A stretch of 64,000 nt of DNA, taken from contig JBGTGB010000058.1 of assembly GCA_041746975.1 (NCBI GenBank), positions 4,352 through 68,351 on the forward strand, given 5' to 3'. The notes beneath the pieces are model-generated. The model was not told the DNA's origin. It saw nothing but the letters and a program-made list of their open reading frames with translations, and searched no databases. Numbering within the stretch: position 1 is the first letter of the stretch; every line of letters begins with the position of its first letter. The DNA is from Haliea sp041746975. GTDB lineage: Bacteria; Pseudomonadota; Gammaproteobacteria; Pseudomonadales; Halieaceae. A program made the translations under genes and the position numbers. Of this stretch, positions 1 to 7,788 are shown piece by piece.

Positions 1-1
1 G

Positions 2-736
2 TCATTCGAAATTGGTACCAAGAGCGTGCTCCTGGACGGCCAGATGGTTTTCAATACGGCCTTTTTCTACAACGAGCTCGAGGGCTATCAGCTGACCCAG
101 AACGTCCAGGGCGCTGGCGAGATCACTTCGGCAACGGTCAACGCCGGTGATGCGGATCTTACCGGACTGGAATTGTCCATGTACTACCGACCCGAGGCAC
201 TGCCGGGGCTGTCCCTGACTGCGAATTATGCCTACGTGGATCCGGAGTTCACCAATGGTTTCGATCTCAATCAGGGCCTGCTTAACGACATCGCCGATGA
301 TGGCCTGACCAACTGTTCCACTGGCGTACAGTTTGAGGGCGCTGCGTGTTCGGTGGATACCGTTGCGCTGGGTTCCATTCGCGGTAAGCAGATTCCCCGC
401 ACATCACGGAATACCGCCTTCGTTGATGCTGAGTATCGGCAGGCGCTGGGGAATGGCTGGGAGTGGTACCTGGGGGCAAACTACTCCTATGAAGAGAGCC
501 GCTTCGCTCAGGTGCTGAACCTCGCCGAGACCGGTGACATCGGCACGATGAACGCGCGTTTTGGCCTCGAGAACGATAAATACGCTATCAGCATCTGGGG
601 CAAGAACCTGACCGGAGAGGACGCGGTGCCGTTTATTCTCCGCTATGCAGATGCGGGCGACAGCCTAAAACGGAACTTCGTCGCCACCACGCGGCGAGAC
701 ACCTACTTCGGAGCCACCTTCACCGCGCGCTTCTAG
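2..736 (+). CDS. TonB-dependent receptor, C-terminal part (5' end outside window)
   Basis: This is the last 244 codons of an outer-membrane TonB-dependent receptor; the frame is open from base 2, so the gene begins upstream of the window. The visible part is beta-barrel sequence with alternating aromatic and polar strands. The phrase GLSLTANYAYVDPEF, then YRQALGNGWEWYLGANYSYE, and the closing ATFTARF ending in Phe are typical of the last barrel strands and the BAM recognition signal. The plug and TonB box are not visible, so the substrate cannot be read. It is followed by a hairpin terminator and then an SSS symporter, which suggests an outer- and inner-membrane pair importing the same compound. 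Family call is firm; the substrate is unknown. Confidence 0.88.
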   Translation, partial: SFEIGTKSVLLDGQMVFNTAFFYNELEGYQLTQNVQGAGEITSATVNAGDADLTGLELSMYYRPEALPGLSLTANYAYVDPEFTNGFDLNQGLLNDIADDGLTNCSTGVQFEGAACSVDTVALGSIRGKQIPRTSRNTAFVDAEYRQALGNGWEWYLGANYSYEESRFAQVLNLAETGDIGTMNARFGLENDKYAISIWGKNLTGEDAVPFILRYADAGDSLKRNFVATTRRDTYFGATFTARF

Positions 737-758
737 TGGTGTAGCCACGGTGAGGCAG

Positions 759-794
759 AGCCGGCATGTGCTTTTGTAGCCATGCCGGCTTTTC
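759..794 (+). terminator. Rho-independent terminator after the TonB receptor
   Basis: A perfect 10-bp stem, AGCCGGCATG (759-768) pairing with CATGCCGGCT (781-790), encloses a 12-nt loop and is followed by TTTC and then AATTTT. It lies 22 bp after the receptor stop and 25 bp before the symporter start, so it would separate or attenuate the two transcription units. Confidence 0.7.
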
Positions 795-819
795 AATTTT
801 CAAATCACGGGGCTAGTTG

Positions 820-2307
820 ATGGACAAGGCGACGATCGTCGTGATCACCCTCGTTGTATACAAGGCGCTGCTGATCGGCATCGGATTCTGGGCGTCACGC
901 CGCACCCGGGATGCTGACGACTTTTTCCTGGGCGGTCGCGGTCTCGGCCCGCTGGTCGCTGCGATCAGCTACTCCTCCAGTGCCTCGTCGGCCTGGACCC
1001 TGCTGGGCATGAGCGGGCTCGCCTACGTAGTCGGGGTGTCTGCCCTGTGGCTGGTGGCGGGGTCCATTCTCGGCATGCTGGTGGCATGGTACTGGATCGG
1101 TCCGCGCCTGTGGCACTTCAGTCGCCAGCACGACCACATGACCCTGACTGATCTTATCCTCCACGACAGCAGTGGCCGGCTGCGTAGCCTGATTTTGTGG
1201 ACGGCATCGATGATCGTGCTGGTCTCGTTTCTGCTCTACATCGCTGCCCAATTCCAGGGCGCCGGCAATACTTTCGCCACTACCTTTGATCTCTCCATGA
1301 GCCAGAGTATTGCCATCGGCGGCGCCATCATCATGGTCTACACCCTGTTGGGCGGTTTCTGGGCGGTCAGCGTCACGGACACCCTGCAGGGGCTGTTGAT
1401 GGCAGTCACCGCCGTGCTGTTGCCGCTGGCGGCGCTGGTCGCCGTGGGCGGACCGGCCGGGTTCTGGCAGGGCCTGCTGGAGGTCAGCTCGCCGCAGCAG
1501 TTGAGCCTGACCGCCGGCAACAGTGGGCTGCTGGCCCTGGGAACAGTGGTGGGTGGTCTCGCCATTGGCATGGGCACTTTTGGCCAGCCGCACCTGCTGG
1601 TGCGCTTCATGGCGCTGCGGGATGAACGCGCGCTGCGCCAGGCCCGGCATATCACTATCGCCTGGTATCTGGTGGTGTTCCTCGGCATGTGTTTCCTGGG
1701 GCTCGTGGGCCATATTCTCGAGCGCGATGTCGCCAACCCGGAAACTATTTTTTTCGTGCTCACCGAGAGCCTGTTCCCCCCGGTATTGGGCGCCATCCTG
1801 CTGGCGGCGGTACTTTCGGCGATCATGTCCACTGCCGACAGCCAGCTGTTGGTAGCGGGGAGTGTAATCGCCCACGACCTCGGCCTGGGTGAGCGTCACC
1901 CGGCGCGCATGATGCTGGTGAGCAGGCTCACCATCGTAGTCCTGGTCGTATTGGCGGTGCTGGTGGCCATTTATCTACCACAGCAGATTTTCAGCCGGGT
2001 CTTGTTCGCCTGGATTGCACTGGGTTCGGCTTTTGGACCGCTGGTGTTTGTACGTCTCGCGGGCCTGCGCGTCGCTCCGCTGGGCGTGCTGCTCTCCATT
2101 GGCAGCGGCTTCGGCCTGGCGGTTGCGCTGTCACTCCTGCCTGACACCCCCGGGGACATCGCCGAGCGCCTGCTGCCATTCTGCGTGGCCCTGGCGATCC
2201 TGTTGCTCTGGCGACTACCCGCGCACGCAGTCAGAGCCTCGCAAGATCCTCCTGCCAGCCCGACAGCAGGGGGAACTGTTGGTCCGGAGCGCGCTCCCCC
2301 GGGCTGA
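820..2307 (+). CDS. Sodium:solute symporter, SSS (PutP/PanF-like) family
   Basis: The 495-residue protein is almost entirely hydrophobic, with about 13 predicted membrane spans, as in the SSS family. Family marks are the N-terminal DADDFFLGGRGLGP, the SYSSSASSAWTLLG stretch, the GGFWAVSVTDTLQG segment and MSTADSQLLVAGS in the region of the SSS signature. PutP has the same layout, but the substrate here is not proline with any certainty. The ATG at 820 is preferred over the TTG directly before it. The last 77 bp overlap the 3' end of the convergent racemase-like gene. Its place between a TonB receptor and catabolic genes suggests uptake of a small carboxylate or amino acid. Confidence 0.88.
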   Translation: MDKATIVVITLVVYKALLIGIGFWASRRTRDADDFFLGGRGLGPLVAAISYSSSASSAWTLLGMSGLAYVVGVSALWLVAGSILGMLVAWYWIGPRLWHFSRQHDHMTLTDLILHDSSGRLRSLILWTASMIVLVSFLLYIAAQFQGAGNTFATTFDLSMSQSIAIGGAIIMVYTLLGGFWAVSVTDTLQGLLMAVTAVLLPLAALVAVGGPAGFWQGLLEVSSPQQLSLTAGNSGLLALGTVVGGLAIGMGTFGQPHLLVRFMALRDERALRQARHITIAWYLVVFLGMCFLGLVGHILERDVANPETIFFVLTESLFPPVLGAILLAAVLSAIMSTADSQLLVAGSVIAHDLGLGERHPARMMLVSRLTIVVLVVLAVLVAIYLPQQIFSRVLFAWIALGSAFGPLVFVRLAGLRVAPLGVLLSIGSGFGLAVALSLLPDTPGDIAERLLPFCVALAILLLWRLPAHAVRASQDPPASPTAGGTVGPERAPPG

Positions 2308-2989
2308 TGCCGGCGCGCTGCAGGCAGTGCCAGGCGAGACAGAGATTCGAGGTCAGGACCGGTTTTCCGGTCAGGGCCTGGAGGGCGACAATGCTGCGCA
2401 GCCCGGGCATTCCGGTGCCGGTTATGACCAGCACATCGGCTTCGACCTTGCGCCAGCGCGCGCTGAGGAAAGGTATCGCCGTGCTGCTATCAAGCTGGTA
2501 GATACTGCGGGTATCGCTTGCATTTGGCTGCAGGCTATCGGCGCGCAGGATCTCGTAGCCGGCGTCGCTCCAGTAGTCCAGCGCATGGCTGAGCAGCCAC
2601 GCCGGGTAGGGGCAGGCGAGAGCGATGCGGCGCGCGCCCAAGACCTTGAGCGCTGCGTGGATGGCCTCCGCCGCAGTGCAGACCGGTACGCCGCCCGCGC
2701 TCTGCAGGTCCTTGAGCAGTTTCTGCTCCCGACCCCTGGGCAGGAGATAGCTGGAGGCAGTACAGGCAAAGCCCAGGACATTGAGGGCCAGGGTGTCGAA
2801 GCTGGCAAGAGCCGCGGGCAGTTGCTCGATGTAGTCAATGAAGCGCTGTTGCGGTTCGCCGCTGCTCACGAGGCGGGTGCTGTGCATGCCCACCCCCGCC
2901 GGCAGCAGGAGGCGCAGCTCTGGTTCAACCGTCGGGTTGGCTTGTGGCGTGGCGATGCCAATGCTGCCTTTGCGTCCGTATTCGGGCAT
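2231..2989 (-). CDS. Asp/Glu racemase-fold protein, arylmalonate decarboxylase / maleate isomerase type
   Basis: The 252-residue protein matches the arylmalonate decarboxylase / maleate cis-trans isomerase branch of the Asp/Glu racemase superfamily. Seen: the N-terminal GSIGIATPQANPTVEPE, the GFACTASSYL loop with Cys76 at the first catalytic position, CTAAEAIHAALKVLGARRIAL in the middle, and the ITGTGMPGL loop where the second catalytic residue should sit. Maleate isomerases carry Cys in both loops. Here the second position is Gly191, so a two-cysteine isomerase mechanism is unlikely. One-cysteine chemistry, such as decarboxylation or racemisation, is possible. It is divergent from the flavin monooxygenase and convergent with the symporter. 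Family is confident; the reaction is open. Confidence 0.8.
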   Translation of the reverse strand: MPEYGRKGSIGIATPQANPTVEPELRLLLPAGVGMHSTRLVSSGEPQQRFIDYIEQLPAALASFDTLALNVLGFACTASSYLLPRGREQKLLKDLQSAGGVPVCTAAEAIHAALKVLGARRIALACPYPAWLLSHALDYWSDAGYEILRADSLQPNASDTRSIYQLDSSTAIPFLSARWRKVEADVLVITGTGMPGLRSIVALQALTGKPVLTSNLCLAWHCLQRAGISPGERAPDQQFPLLSGWQEDLARL

Positions 2990-3009
2990 GGTGTCGTGAG
3001 TCGAGTGTA

Positions 3010-3034
3010 TTTTTGTAGACTATTGTCCCAAAAA
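3010..3034. promoter_or_regulatory. Imperfect palindrome in a divergent promoter region (candidate operator)
   Basis: TTTTTG (3010-3015) and CAAAAA (3029-3034) form an inverted repeat around a 13-nt spacer that itself holds GAC-TATT-GTC. Nine of the twelve position pairs are complementary. It sits between the divergent racemase-like gene (start 2989) and the monooxygenase (start 3124), where a regulator could control both. No regulator is assigned. Confidence 0.4.
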
Positions 3035-3123
3035 GTGTGTGGGTCAAGCATGGACTGGATTGGATTATACGGGTTGGAGCGTGGAGCGCACATGGCCGGC
3101 CCGGCAGCAGCGGGGGCGCGAGC

Positions 3124-4332
3124 ATGTTAGGACCAGGCGCTAGACCAATACCGGTGCTTGTTGTCGGTGCCGGCCCGGTAGGACTGACTGCGGCTGCGCT
3201 GCTGGTGCAAGCGGGCGTGCCGGTGCGAGTGGTGGAACGTGAACGGGACCTGCCGGAGGATATGCGCGCCTCCACGTTCCATCCGGCAACCCTGGAAATC
3301 ATTGACCGCCTGGGACTGGCCCGGCCGCTGCTGGAAGAGGGCACGGTGGTGTCGCGCTGGCAGTATCTGGTACACGGCTCGCAGCAGCGCGCGGTTTTTG
3401 ACATGGGAGTGCTGGCCGAATGCACGGGCTTTCCGTTTCGCCTCCAGTGCGAGCAGTTTCGCCTCACCCGCCTGCTGCTAGCCAGGCTGCAGAGCAGCCC
3501 CCTGTTCACGATTCAGTTCGGCTGCGAACTGGTCGGCGTGCAGCCGGGCGAGGCAGACGTAGAAGTAGCGCTTGGATCCGACCGAGAGAGTGAGCGAGTC
3601 CGCTGCCGCTGGCTGCTGGCCTGTGACGGGGGTCGCAGTACGGTGCGTAAACAGCTGGGATTGGCCTTCGAGGGCATGCAGTTTCCCAAGACCTCGATCA
3701 CCCTGGTGGTCAGGCACCCCTTTCAGGACCAGTGGCCGGATCTGCTCGGCGTGAACTACGTCTGGACTGACAGCGCCCACTATAGCCTGATGCAGTTGCG
3801 CGACCTGTGGCGTTTGTCCTATTCACCCCGGCCAGACCAGTCCATCGCCGAGGCGCTGGCGCCGGAGGCTGCGCAGGCACAGCTGCAGGCGCTGTTCCCT
3901 GCCGCCCGGCCCTATGAATTGTTGCAGCGCAATTACTACACCTTGCAGCAACGCTGCCTGGACTCATTCGTCGTCGGCCGGGTGCTGTTTGCCGGCGATG
4001 CCGCACATCTTAACAGCCCGGCCGGCGGTATGGGGATGAACAGCGGCATCCACGATGCCCAGTGCCTGGTTGAGCACCTGCTCCCGGTGCTGGCGGGAAA
4101 GGACCCGGCCCATCTGCAGCGTTACGATCGTCGCCGGCGAACCATCGCGCTGGAGGAAGTGCAGCGACTGTCGGCCCGCAATTATGCTCGCCACCGGGAG
4201 ACCGATCCGGCGCGGCGGGCTGAAATCTGGCGGGAGCTGCAGGCCACCGCCGATAATCCCGGGCGCCAGCTCGATTACCTGATGGACTCCTCAATGTTGC
4301 GTTCCCTGGAGCGTGAACGCAGTATCGACTGA
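3124..4332 (+). CDS. FAD-dependent class A aromatic monooxygenase
   Basis: A single-component flavin hydroxylase of 402 residues. Three class A motifs are visible. The N-terminal dinucleotide fold is VLVVGAGPVGLTAAALL. CDGGRSTVRKQLG is the DG motif that binds FAD and NAD(P)H. FAGDAAHLNSPAGGMGMN is the GD motif that binds the FAD ribityl chain. The thioredoxin-like C-terminal domain of phenol hydroxylases is missing, so the length fits the short TfdB/MhpA-like or salicylate-type enzymes. The open frame continues upstream, but the ATG at 3124 directly precedes the FAD fold and follows a G-rich Shine-Dalgarno. It probably hydroxylates an aromatic or N-heteroaromatic ring. The ALDH gene follows after 14 bp with its own good ribosome site. 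Confidence 0.87.
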   Translation: MLGPGARPIPVLVVGAGPVGLTAAALLVQAGVPVRVVERERDLPEDMRASTFHPATLEIIDRLGLARPLLEEGTVVSRWQYLVHGSQQRAVFDMGVLAECTGFPFRLQCEQFRLTRLLLARLQSSPLFTIQFGCELVGVQPGEADVEVALGSDRESERVRCRWLLACDGGRSTVRKQLGLAFEGMQFPKTSITLVVRHPFQDQWPDLLGVNYVWTDSAHYSLMQLRDLWRLSYSPRPDQSIAEALAPEAAQAQLQALFPAARPYELLQRNYYTLQQRCLDSFVVGRVLFAGDAAHLNSPAGGMGMNSGIHDAQCLVEHLLPVLAGKDPAHLQRYDRRRRTIALEEVQRLSARNYARHRETDPARRAEIWRELQATADNPGRQLDYLMDSSMLRSLERERSID

Positions 4333-4346
4333 TTACCGGAGGCTAT

Positions 4347-5903
4347 ATGGAATCACTACAGCAACTCCTGGCCCGTGCTCCCTGCGCGATTCCAGACCCG
4401 GTTACCAGTCGTATCGACGGCGCGCTGGTACCGCCAGACACTGCTGCCGCTACCCTGCCGATCACGTATCCCGGGACCGCGGAAGTGGTGACGCAGTTGC
4501 AGGTAGCGGATGCTGCCGAGGTCGGGCGCGCGGTCGCCGCTGCCCGCGCCAGTTTTGCCAGCGGTGTCTGGGCGGGAATGGCCGTTGCCGAGCGCCAGCG
4601 GGTTCTGCGCAAGGGCCAGCAGCTGTTGCAGGAGCACAGCGCGACCCTGGCCTTCCTCGAATGCCTGGCTGCGGGGCTGCCGATGGTGCATCTGCAGTCG
4701 CGTCAGGTGCCACGGGCGGCGGAGAATTTCGGTTTCTTCGCTGAATTCATTGGTCAGCAGGCGGGCGAGAGCTTTGAGCAGATGCCCGGCTACCTGACCA
4801 CTGTCACCCGCCAGCCCGCGGGGGTCGCGGCCCTGCTGGCGCCCTGGAACGCGCCGCTGGCGCTGGCTTCCATGCAGCTCGCCTCCTGCATCGCTTTTGG
4901 TAACAGCTGTGTGCTCAAGCCTTCCGAATACACGCCACTGTCAATTGGCTATATGGTGGATTTGCTGGAACAGGCAGGCCTTCCGCCGGGCGTAATCAAC
5001 GTGGTTAACGGGCCGGGTGCGGTGACCGGTGCGGCACTGGTGGCGCACCCGGATATCGACCGCATCGCTTTCACCGGCGGGACGGCCACGGCTCGCGCAA
5101 TCATGGCGGCCGCTGCGCCCAGGCTGGTGCCTCTGCATCTGGAGCTCGGCGGCAAGTCGGCGAATATAGTCTTTGACGACGCCGATCTCGAGCAGGCGCT
5201 GGACGGTTCACTTATCAACATATTCGCCAATAACGGCCAGATCTGTATCGCCGGCTCGCGCATCCTGGTGCAGCGCGGCATTGCCGATCGCTTCATACCG
5301 GCCTTTGTCGAGCGTGCGCGCCATATTCGCGTGGGCGATCCGATGGACCCGGACTCGGAAATGGGGCCGCTGGCGTTTGCCGCCCACTTGCAGCGGGTGC
5401 AGGAGCACATTGCCGGTGCCCTGGCCGATGGGGCGCGGCTGCTGGTGGGCGGCGCAGGCCTGCCCGAACTGGGCGCTGGCTACTTTCTGCAGCCGACAGT
5501 GTTGCAGGTAGAGTCCAATGCCCTGCCTATCTGTCAGCGGGAAGTGTTTGGGCCGGTCGCCACCATACAGCTGTTCGACCGGGGCGAAGAGGCGTTCAGT
5601 ATCGCCAATGACAGTGAATTTGGCCTGGTTGCCTATGTCTGGACCGATTCGCTGCAACGCACCCTCGCCGCTCAGCAGCGCCTGGAGGTGGGCACAGTGT
5701 GGGTCAACACTCCGCTGGCGCGCGATCTACGGGCGCCTTTCGGCGGCTTCAAGCAGTCGGGCATGGGCCGCGATGGTCCGCGGCAGTGCGCGGAGTTTTA
5801 TACCGAAGAAAAGGCCACGATTGTCGCCCGCGGGCGGGTGCCCATGCCGCGCCTGGGTGCGGGGGGCGTGGATATCAGTGCAAGGGATCCTGGAGCTGAT
5901 TAA
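4347..5903 (+). CDS. Aldehyde dehydrogenase (NAD(P)-dependent, ALDH superfamily)
   Basis: A 518-residue soluble aldehyde dehydrogenase. The catalytic set is complete: Asn168 in the PWNAP motif, Lys191 in KPSEYTP (cofactor binding), Glu266 in LELGGKSAN and nucleophile Cys300 in NNGQICIAGSR. Overall it resembles the HpaE / semialdehyde dehydrogenase branch used in aromatic ring degradation, but the substrate cannot be fixed from sequence. A GGAGG site lies just upstream of the ATG. It is only 14 bp behind the monooxygenase, so the two are probably cotranscribed and act in sequence. The last 29 bp overlap the convergent VOC gene. Confidence 0.93.
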   Translation: MESLQQLLARAPCAIPDPVTSRIDGALVPPDTAAATLPITYPGTAEVVTQLQVADAAEVGRAVAAARASFASGVWAGMAVAERQRVLRKGQQLLQEHSATLAFLECLAAGLPMVHLQSRQVPRAAENFGFFAEFIGQQAGESFEQMPGYLTTVTRQPAGVAALLAPWNAPLALASMQLASCIAFGNSCVLKPSEYTPLSIGYMVDLLEQAGLPPGVINVVNGPGAVTGAALVAHPDIDRIAFTGGTATARAIMAAAAPRLVPLHLELGGKSANIVFDDADLEQALDGSLINIFANNGQICIAGSRILVQRGIADRFIPAFVERARHIRVGDPMDPDSEMGPLAFAAHLQRVQEHIAGALADGARLLVGGAGLPELGAGYFLQPTVLQVESNALPICQREVFGPVATIQLFDRGEEAFSIANDSEFGLVAYVWTDSLQRTLAAQQRLEVGTVWVNTPLARDLRAPFGGFKQSGMGRDGPRQCAEFYTEEKATIVARGRVPMPRLGAGGVDISARDPGAD

Positions 5904-6441
5904 GCTCAACCACAAAGCCGTCGGGATCCTGCACCACGCTGACCATGACCCGGATCTCGCTGCTACCATCGTAGGAAGGGTAGGATACCAGGGAGGGCTC
6001 GCTCAGTACCGTGACTCCCTCGAGGGTAGTCGCTTTGGCAAAGCTCGTTTCCAGCTCATCGCTGTTGAATACCAGGACTACGGTGCCACGCTTGAAAGCG
6101 GCGTCCGTGAGGTCCACTTTCTCGACCTCGGGGCGCACGTACTGCAGCAGTCCGACAATGCCGACGTAGTCGTCGTTGGCGCGCAGAAACACCAGCCGCC
6201 GCACCCGTTCCGCATCTTCGTTGCTGGCCCCGGCGGGGGTGTTCACCATGTTGTCGTAGATGACCCGCATCCCCAGCGCGTCACGATAGAAGGCCAGTGA
6301 CGCCTCGACATCGTTTACCACCAGGGTGGTGCGACGCAGGTCGATTGCAGTTCGCTGGTCTTCCGCCACGGGCGCCGCCGCTGCCGCTAAGGGCAGCCAG
6401 AGCGCGACGGCCAGCAAGGCACTCAGGAAAGGTGTGTGCAT
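5875..6441 (-). CDS. Exported VOC (glyoxalase-fold) family protein
   Basis: A 188-residue protein with a cleavable signal peptide (basic start, hydrophobic stretch, AAAAAP cleavage region near residue 23), so it acts in the periplasm. The rest is one vicinal-oxygen-chelate unit: the first half carries TTLVVNDVEASLAFYRDALGM, and the second half ends in VVQDPDGFVVELNQ, the usual place of the metal-ligand Glu. Members include lyases, isomerases and ring-cleaving dioxygenases, so the reaction is not predictable. Exported VOC proteins are less common than cytosolic ones. It lies 51 bp downstream of the DUF1838 gene on the same strand and is probably in one operon with it, as both are exported. Confidence 0.8.
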   Translation of the reverse strand: MHTPFLSALLAVALWLPLAAAAAPVAEDQRTAIDLRRTTLVVNDVEASLAFYRDALGMRVIYDNMVNTPAGASNEDAERVRRLVFLRANDDYVGIVGLLQYVRPEVEKVDLTDAAFKRGTVVLVFNSDELETSFAKATTLEGVTVLSEPSLVSYPSYDGSSEIRVMVSVVQDPDGFVVELNQLQDPLH

Positions 6442-6492
6442 TGTGTGTTCTCCGCTAACAGGGCCCGTTGCCGGGCCCGGGACGCAAGGGGA

Positions 6493-7368
6493 TTACTCGG
6501 ATTTGCGACCGTCGATGATCTTCTTCATATAGGTCCAGGAGGTCTCGTTGCGGCGCGGGTCATCGCCCGCGGGTGGGCTGGTGTACTCCGGATAGTTGGT
6601 GGCGATCTCGTTCTTCATCAGCTCCGAGAGTTGGTCATAGCTTTCCAGCTTGCGACCCATGGCGTTGAAGTACAGCAGGCCACTGCGGTTACCCATCTCC
6701 ATCCAGGGCAGCCACTGCGAGATCCGGACCCAGGATACGACGGGATACTCGACATCGATGGCCGGATCCAGCAGTGCAGCGGTGCTGCCGTTGAAGTCGA
6801 AAATCTCGGTCGCGTGGTAAGTGCCGCCAACGTACTGCTGATAATCCCCGGCGAGTGGGTTGGTGTAGAACAGCGGTATCTCCATGCGCATAAGGTATTG
6901 GCCGTTCATGTCTTCGAGATTGAATGTGCGCTCTTCTCCGCTGGGTGTCCTGCCGTAGCTGGTGTGGTTGACTGGATCATTGGCGACGTGAATCACCTCG
7001 TTGCTGGCACCGGTCCAGGGATTCTCGAAGGTGCGCATGACCTCGTTGGTCTCCGGATCGAGATACAGCATGATCTCCCGGGACACCAGTCTGTAACCCT
7101 TGCCCAGCTGCGGGTCACTGACTTCCAGGCACTGGCGGATGTTCATGCCGTCGAGGTTGAAGACAAGCTTGTCGCGTTCCCCGGGCACCCGGGCATAGGC
7201 GCGCCCGAACCACTGGAATACCTGGGGATCGTTGTCCTTGAGGGAACACTGCACCTTGCGGTTCAGCTGGATGTAGCCGTCGGCTGTATTGGGGTCTATC
7301 TGTTCAGCGCTGGCGGAGCAGACGAGCAGGGCGCCGAGCCCGGCTGCGAGAAGTTGGCGAATATGCAT
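6493..7368 (-). CDS. Exported DUF1838 family protein
   Basis: A 291-residue protein with a short Sec signal peptide (hydrophobic residues about 6-19, cleavage near SASA-EQ). The mature part resembles DUF1838: a WTGASNEVIHVANDPVNH stretch in the middle and a repeated pattern of Trp/Tyr-rich short strands. No catalytic motif is recognised. The family has no assigned role that I know of; members often lie in gene groups for breakdown of aromatic or steroid-like compounds. Here it is cotranscribed with the exported VOC gene and divergent from the DUF1330/nitrilase pair. Confidence 0.72.
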   Translation of the reverse strand: MHIRQLLAAGLGALLVCSASAEQIDPNTADGYIQLNRKVQCSLKDNDPQVFQWFGRAYARVPGERDKLVFNLDGMNIRQCLEVSDPQLGKGYRLVSREIMLYLDPETNEVMRTFENPWTGASNEVIHVANDPVNHTSYGRTPSGEERTFNLEDMNGQYLMRMEIPLFYTNPLAGDYQQYVGGTYHATEIFDFNGSTAALLDPAIDVEYPVVSWVRISQWLPWMEMGNRSGLLYFNAMGRKLESYDQLSELMKNEIATNYPEYTSPPAGDDPRRNETSWTYMKKIIDGRKSE

Positions 7369-7438
7369 GATCAGTCCTCTTATTGGTTAGGCTTGTTGCC
7401 CGAGAATGCAGCTTTCCCCAGTACTATATAATATGATC

Positions 7439-7463
7439 TATAAGTATGGAAATATAACTTATA
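7439..7463. promoter_or_regulatory. Inverted repeat TATAAGT-N11-ACTTATA, candidate operator
   Basis: Perfect 7-bp arms (7439-7445 and 7457-7463) frame an 11-nt spacer in the 105-bp divergent region between the DUF1838 gene and the DUF1330/nitrilase genes. A TATAAT box lies just upstream at 7427-7432. The right arm ends at the ribosome site of the DUF1330 gene, so a bound protein would block transcription or translation start. The binding protein is unknown. Confidence 0.4.
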
Positions 7464-7473
7464 AGGAGTGGTG

Positions 7474-7788
7474 ATGGCAGCCTATATGGTGGTCGAGGCA
7501 GAAATTGAGCAGCCTCAGGGGTTTGCGGCCTATGCGAGAGCGGTGCCGGCGCTGGTGGCGGAATACGGTGGCGAGTATCTTGTGCTCGGCGGAGAGGCGG
7601 AGTCTCTGGAAGGGGATTGGGGTGGCGTCCGGCTGGTGCTGCACCGCTGGCCCGACCGCGACACGGCCCGCCGCTTCTGGCACTCTCCCGAATACCGGGA
7701 ACTCAAGCGCCTGCGCGAGGGAACCGGCACCTTTCGTGTTATGTTGCTTGAGGGGCTGGAGCGAGAAGTGCTGGAGAACGCGCCATGA
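7474..7788 (+). CDS. DUF1330 family protein (dimeric alpha/beta-barrel fold)
   Basis: A 104-residue cytosolic protein of the DUF1330 family, a ferredoxin-like dimeric alpha/beta-barrel fold. The visible pattern is an opening strand (AAYMVVEAEI), the central WPDRDTARRFWHSPEYREL segment and a closing strand (FRVMLLEGL). AAGGAG sits 5 nt before the ATG at 7474, which decides this start over the two GTG codons just before it. The function of the family is unknown. The stop overlaps the start of the nitrilase-like gene (ATGA), so the two are translationally coupled and likely work together. Confidence 0.8.
   Translation: MAAYMVVEAEIEQPQGFAAYARAVPALVAEYGGEYLVLGGEAESLEGDWGGVRLVLHRWPDRDTARRFWHSPEYRELKRLREGTGTFRVMLLEGLEREVLENAP

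Noticed and set aside
895..1899. Long minus-strand open frame (334 codons) opposite the symporter gene
   Set aside because: The symporter frame has a clear membrane-protein pattern and family motifs. The antisense frame is Gln/His/Arg-rich without any motif, typical of GC-rich shadow frames.
6436..7431. Plus-strand open frame of 331 codons opposite the DUF1838 gene
   Set aside because: It runs antisense to a gene with a signal peptide and family pattern and has no recognisable domain.
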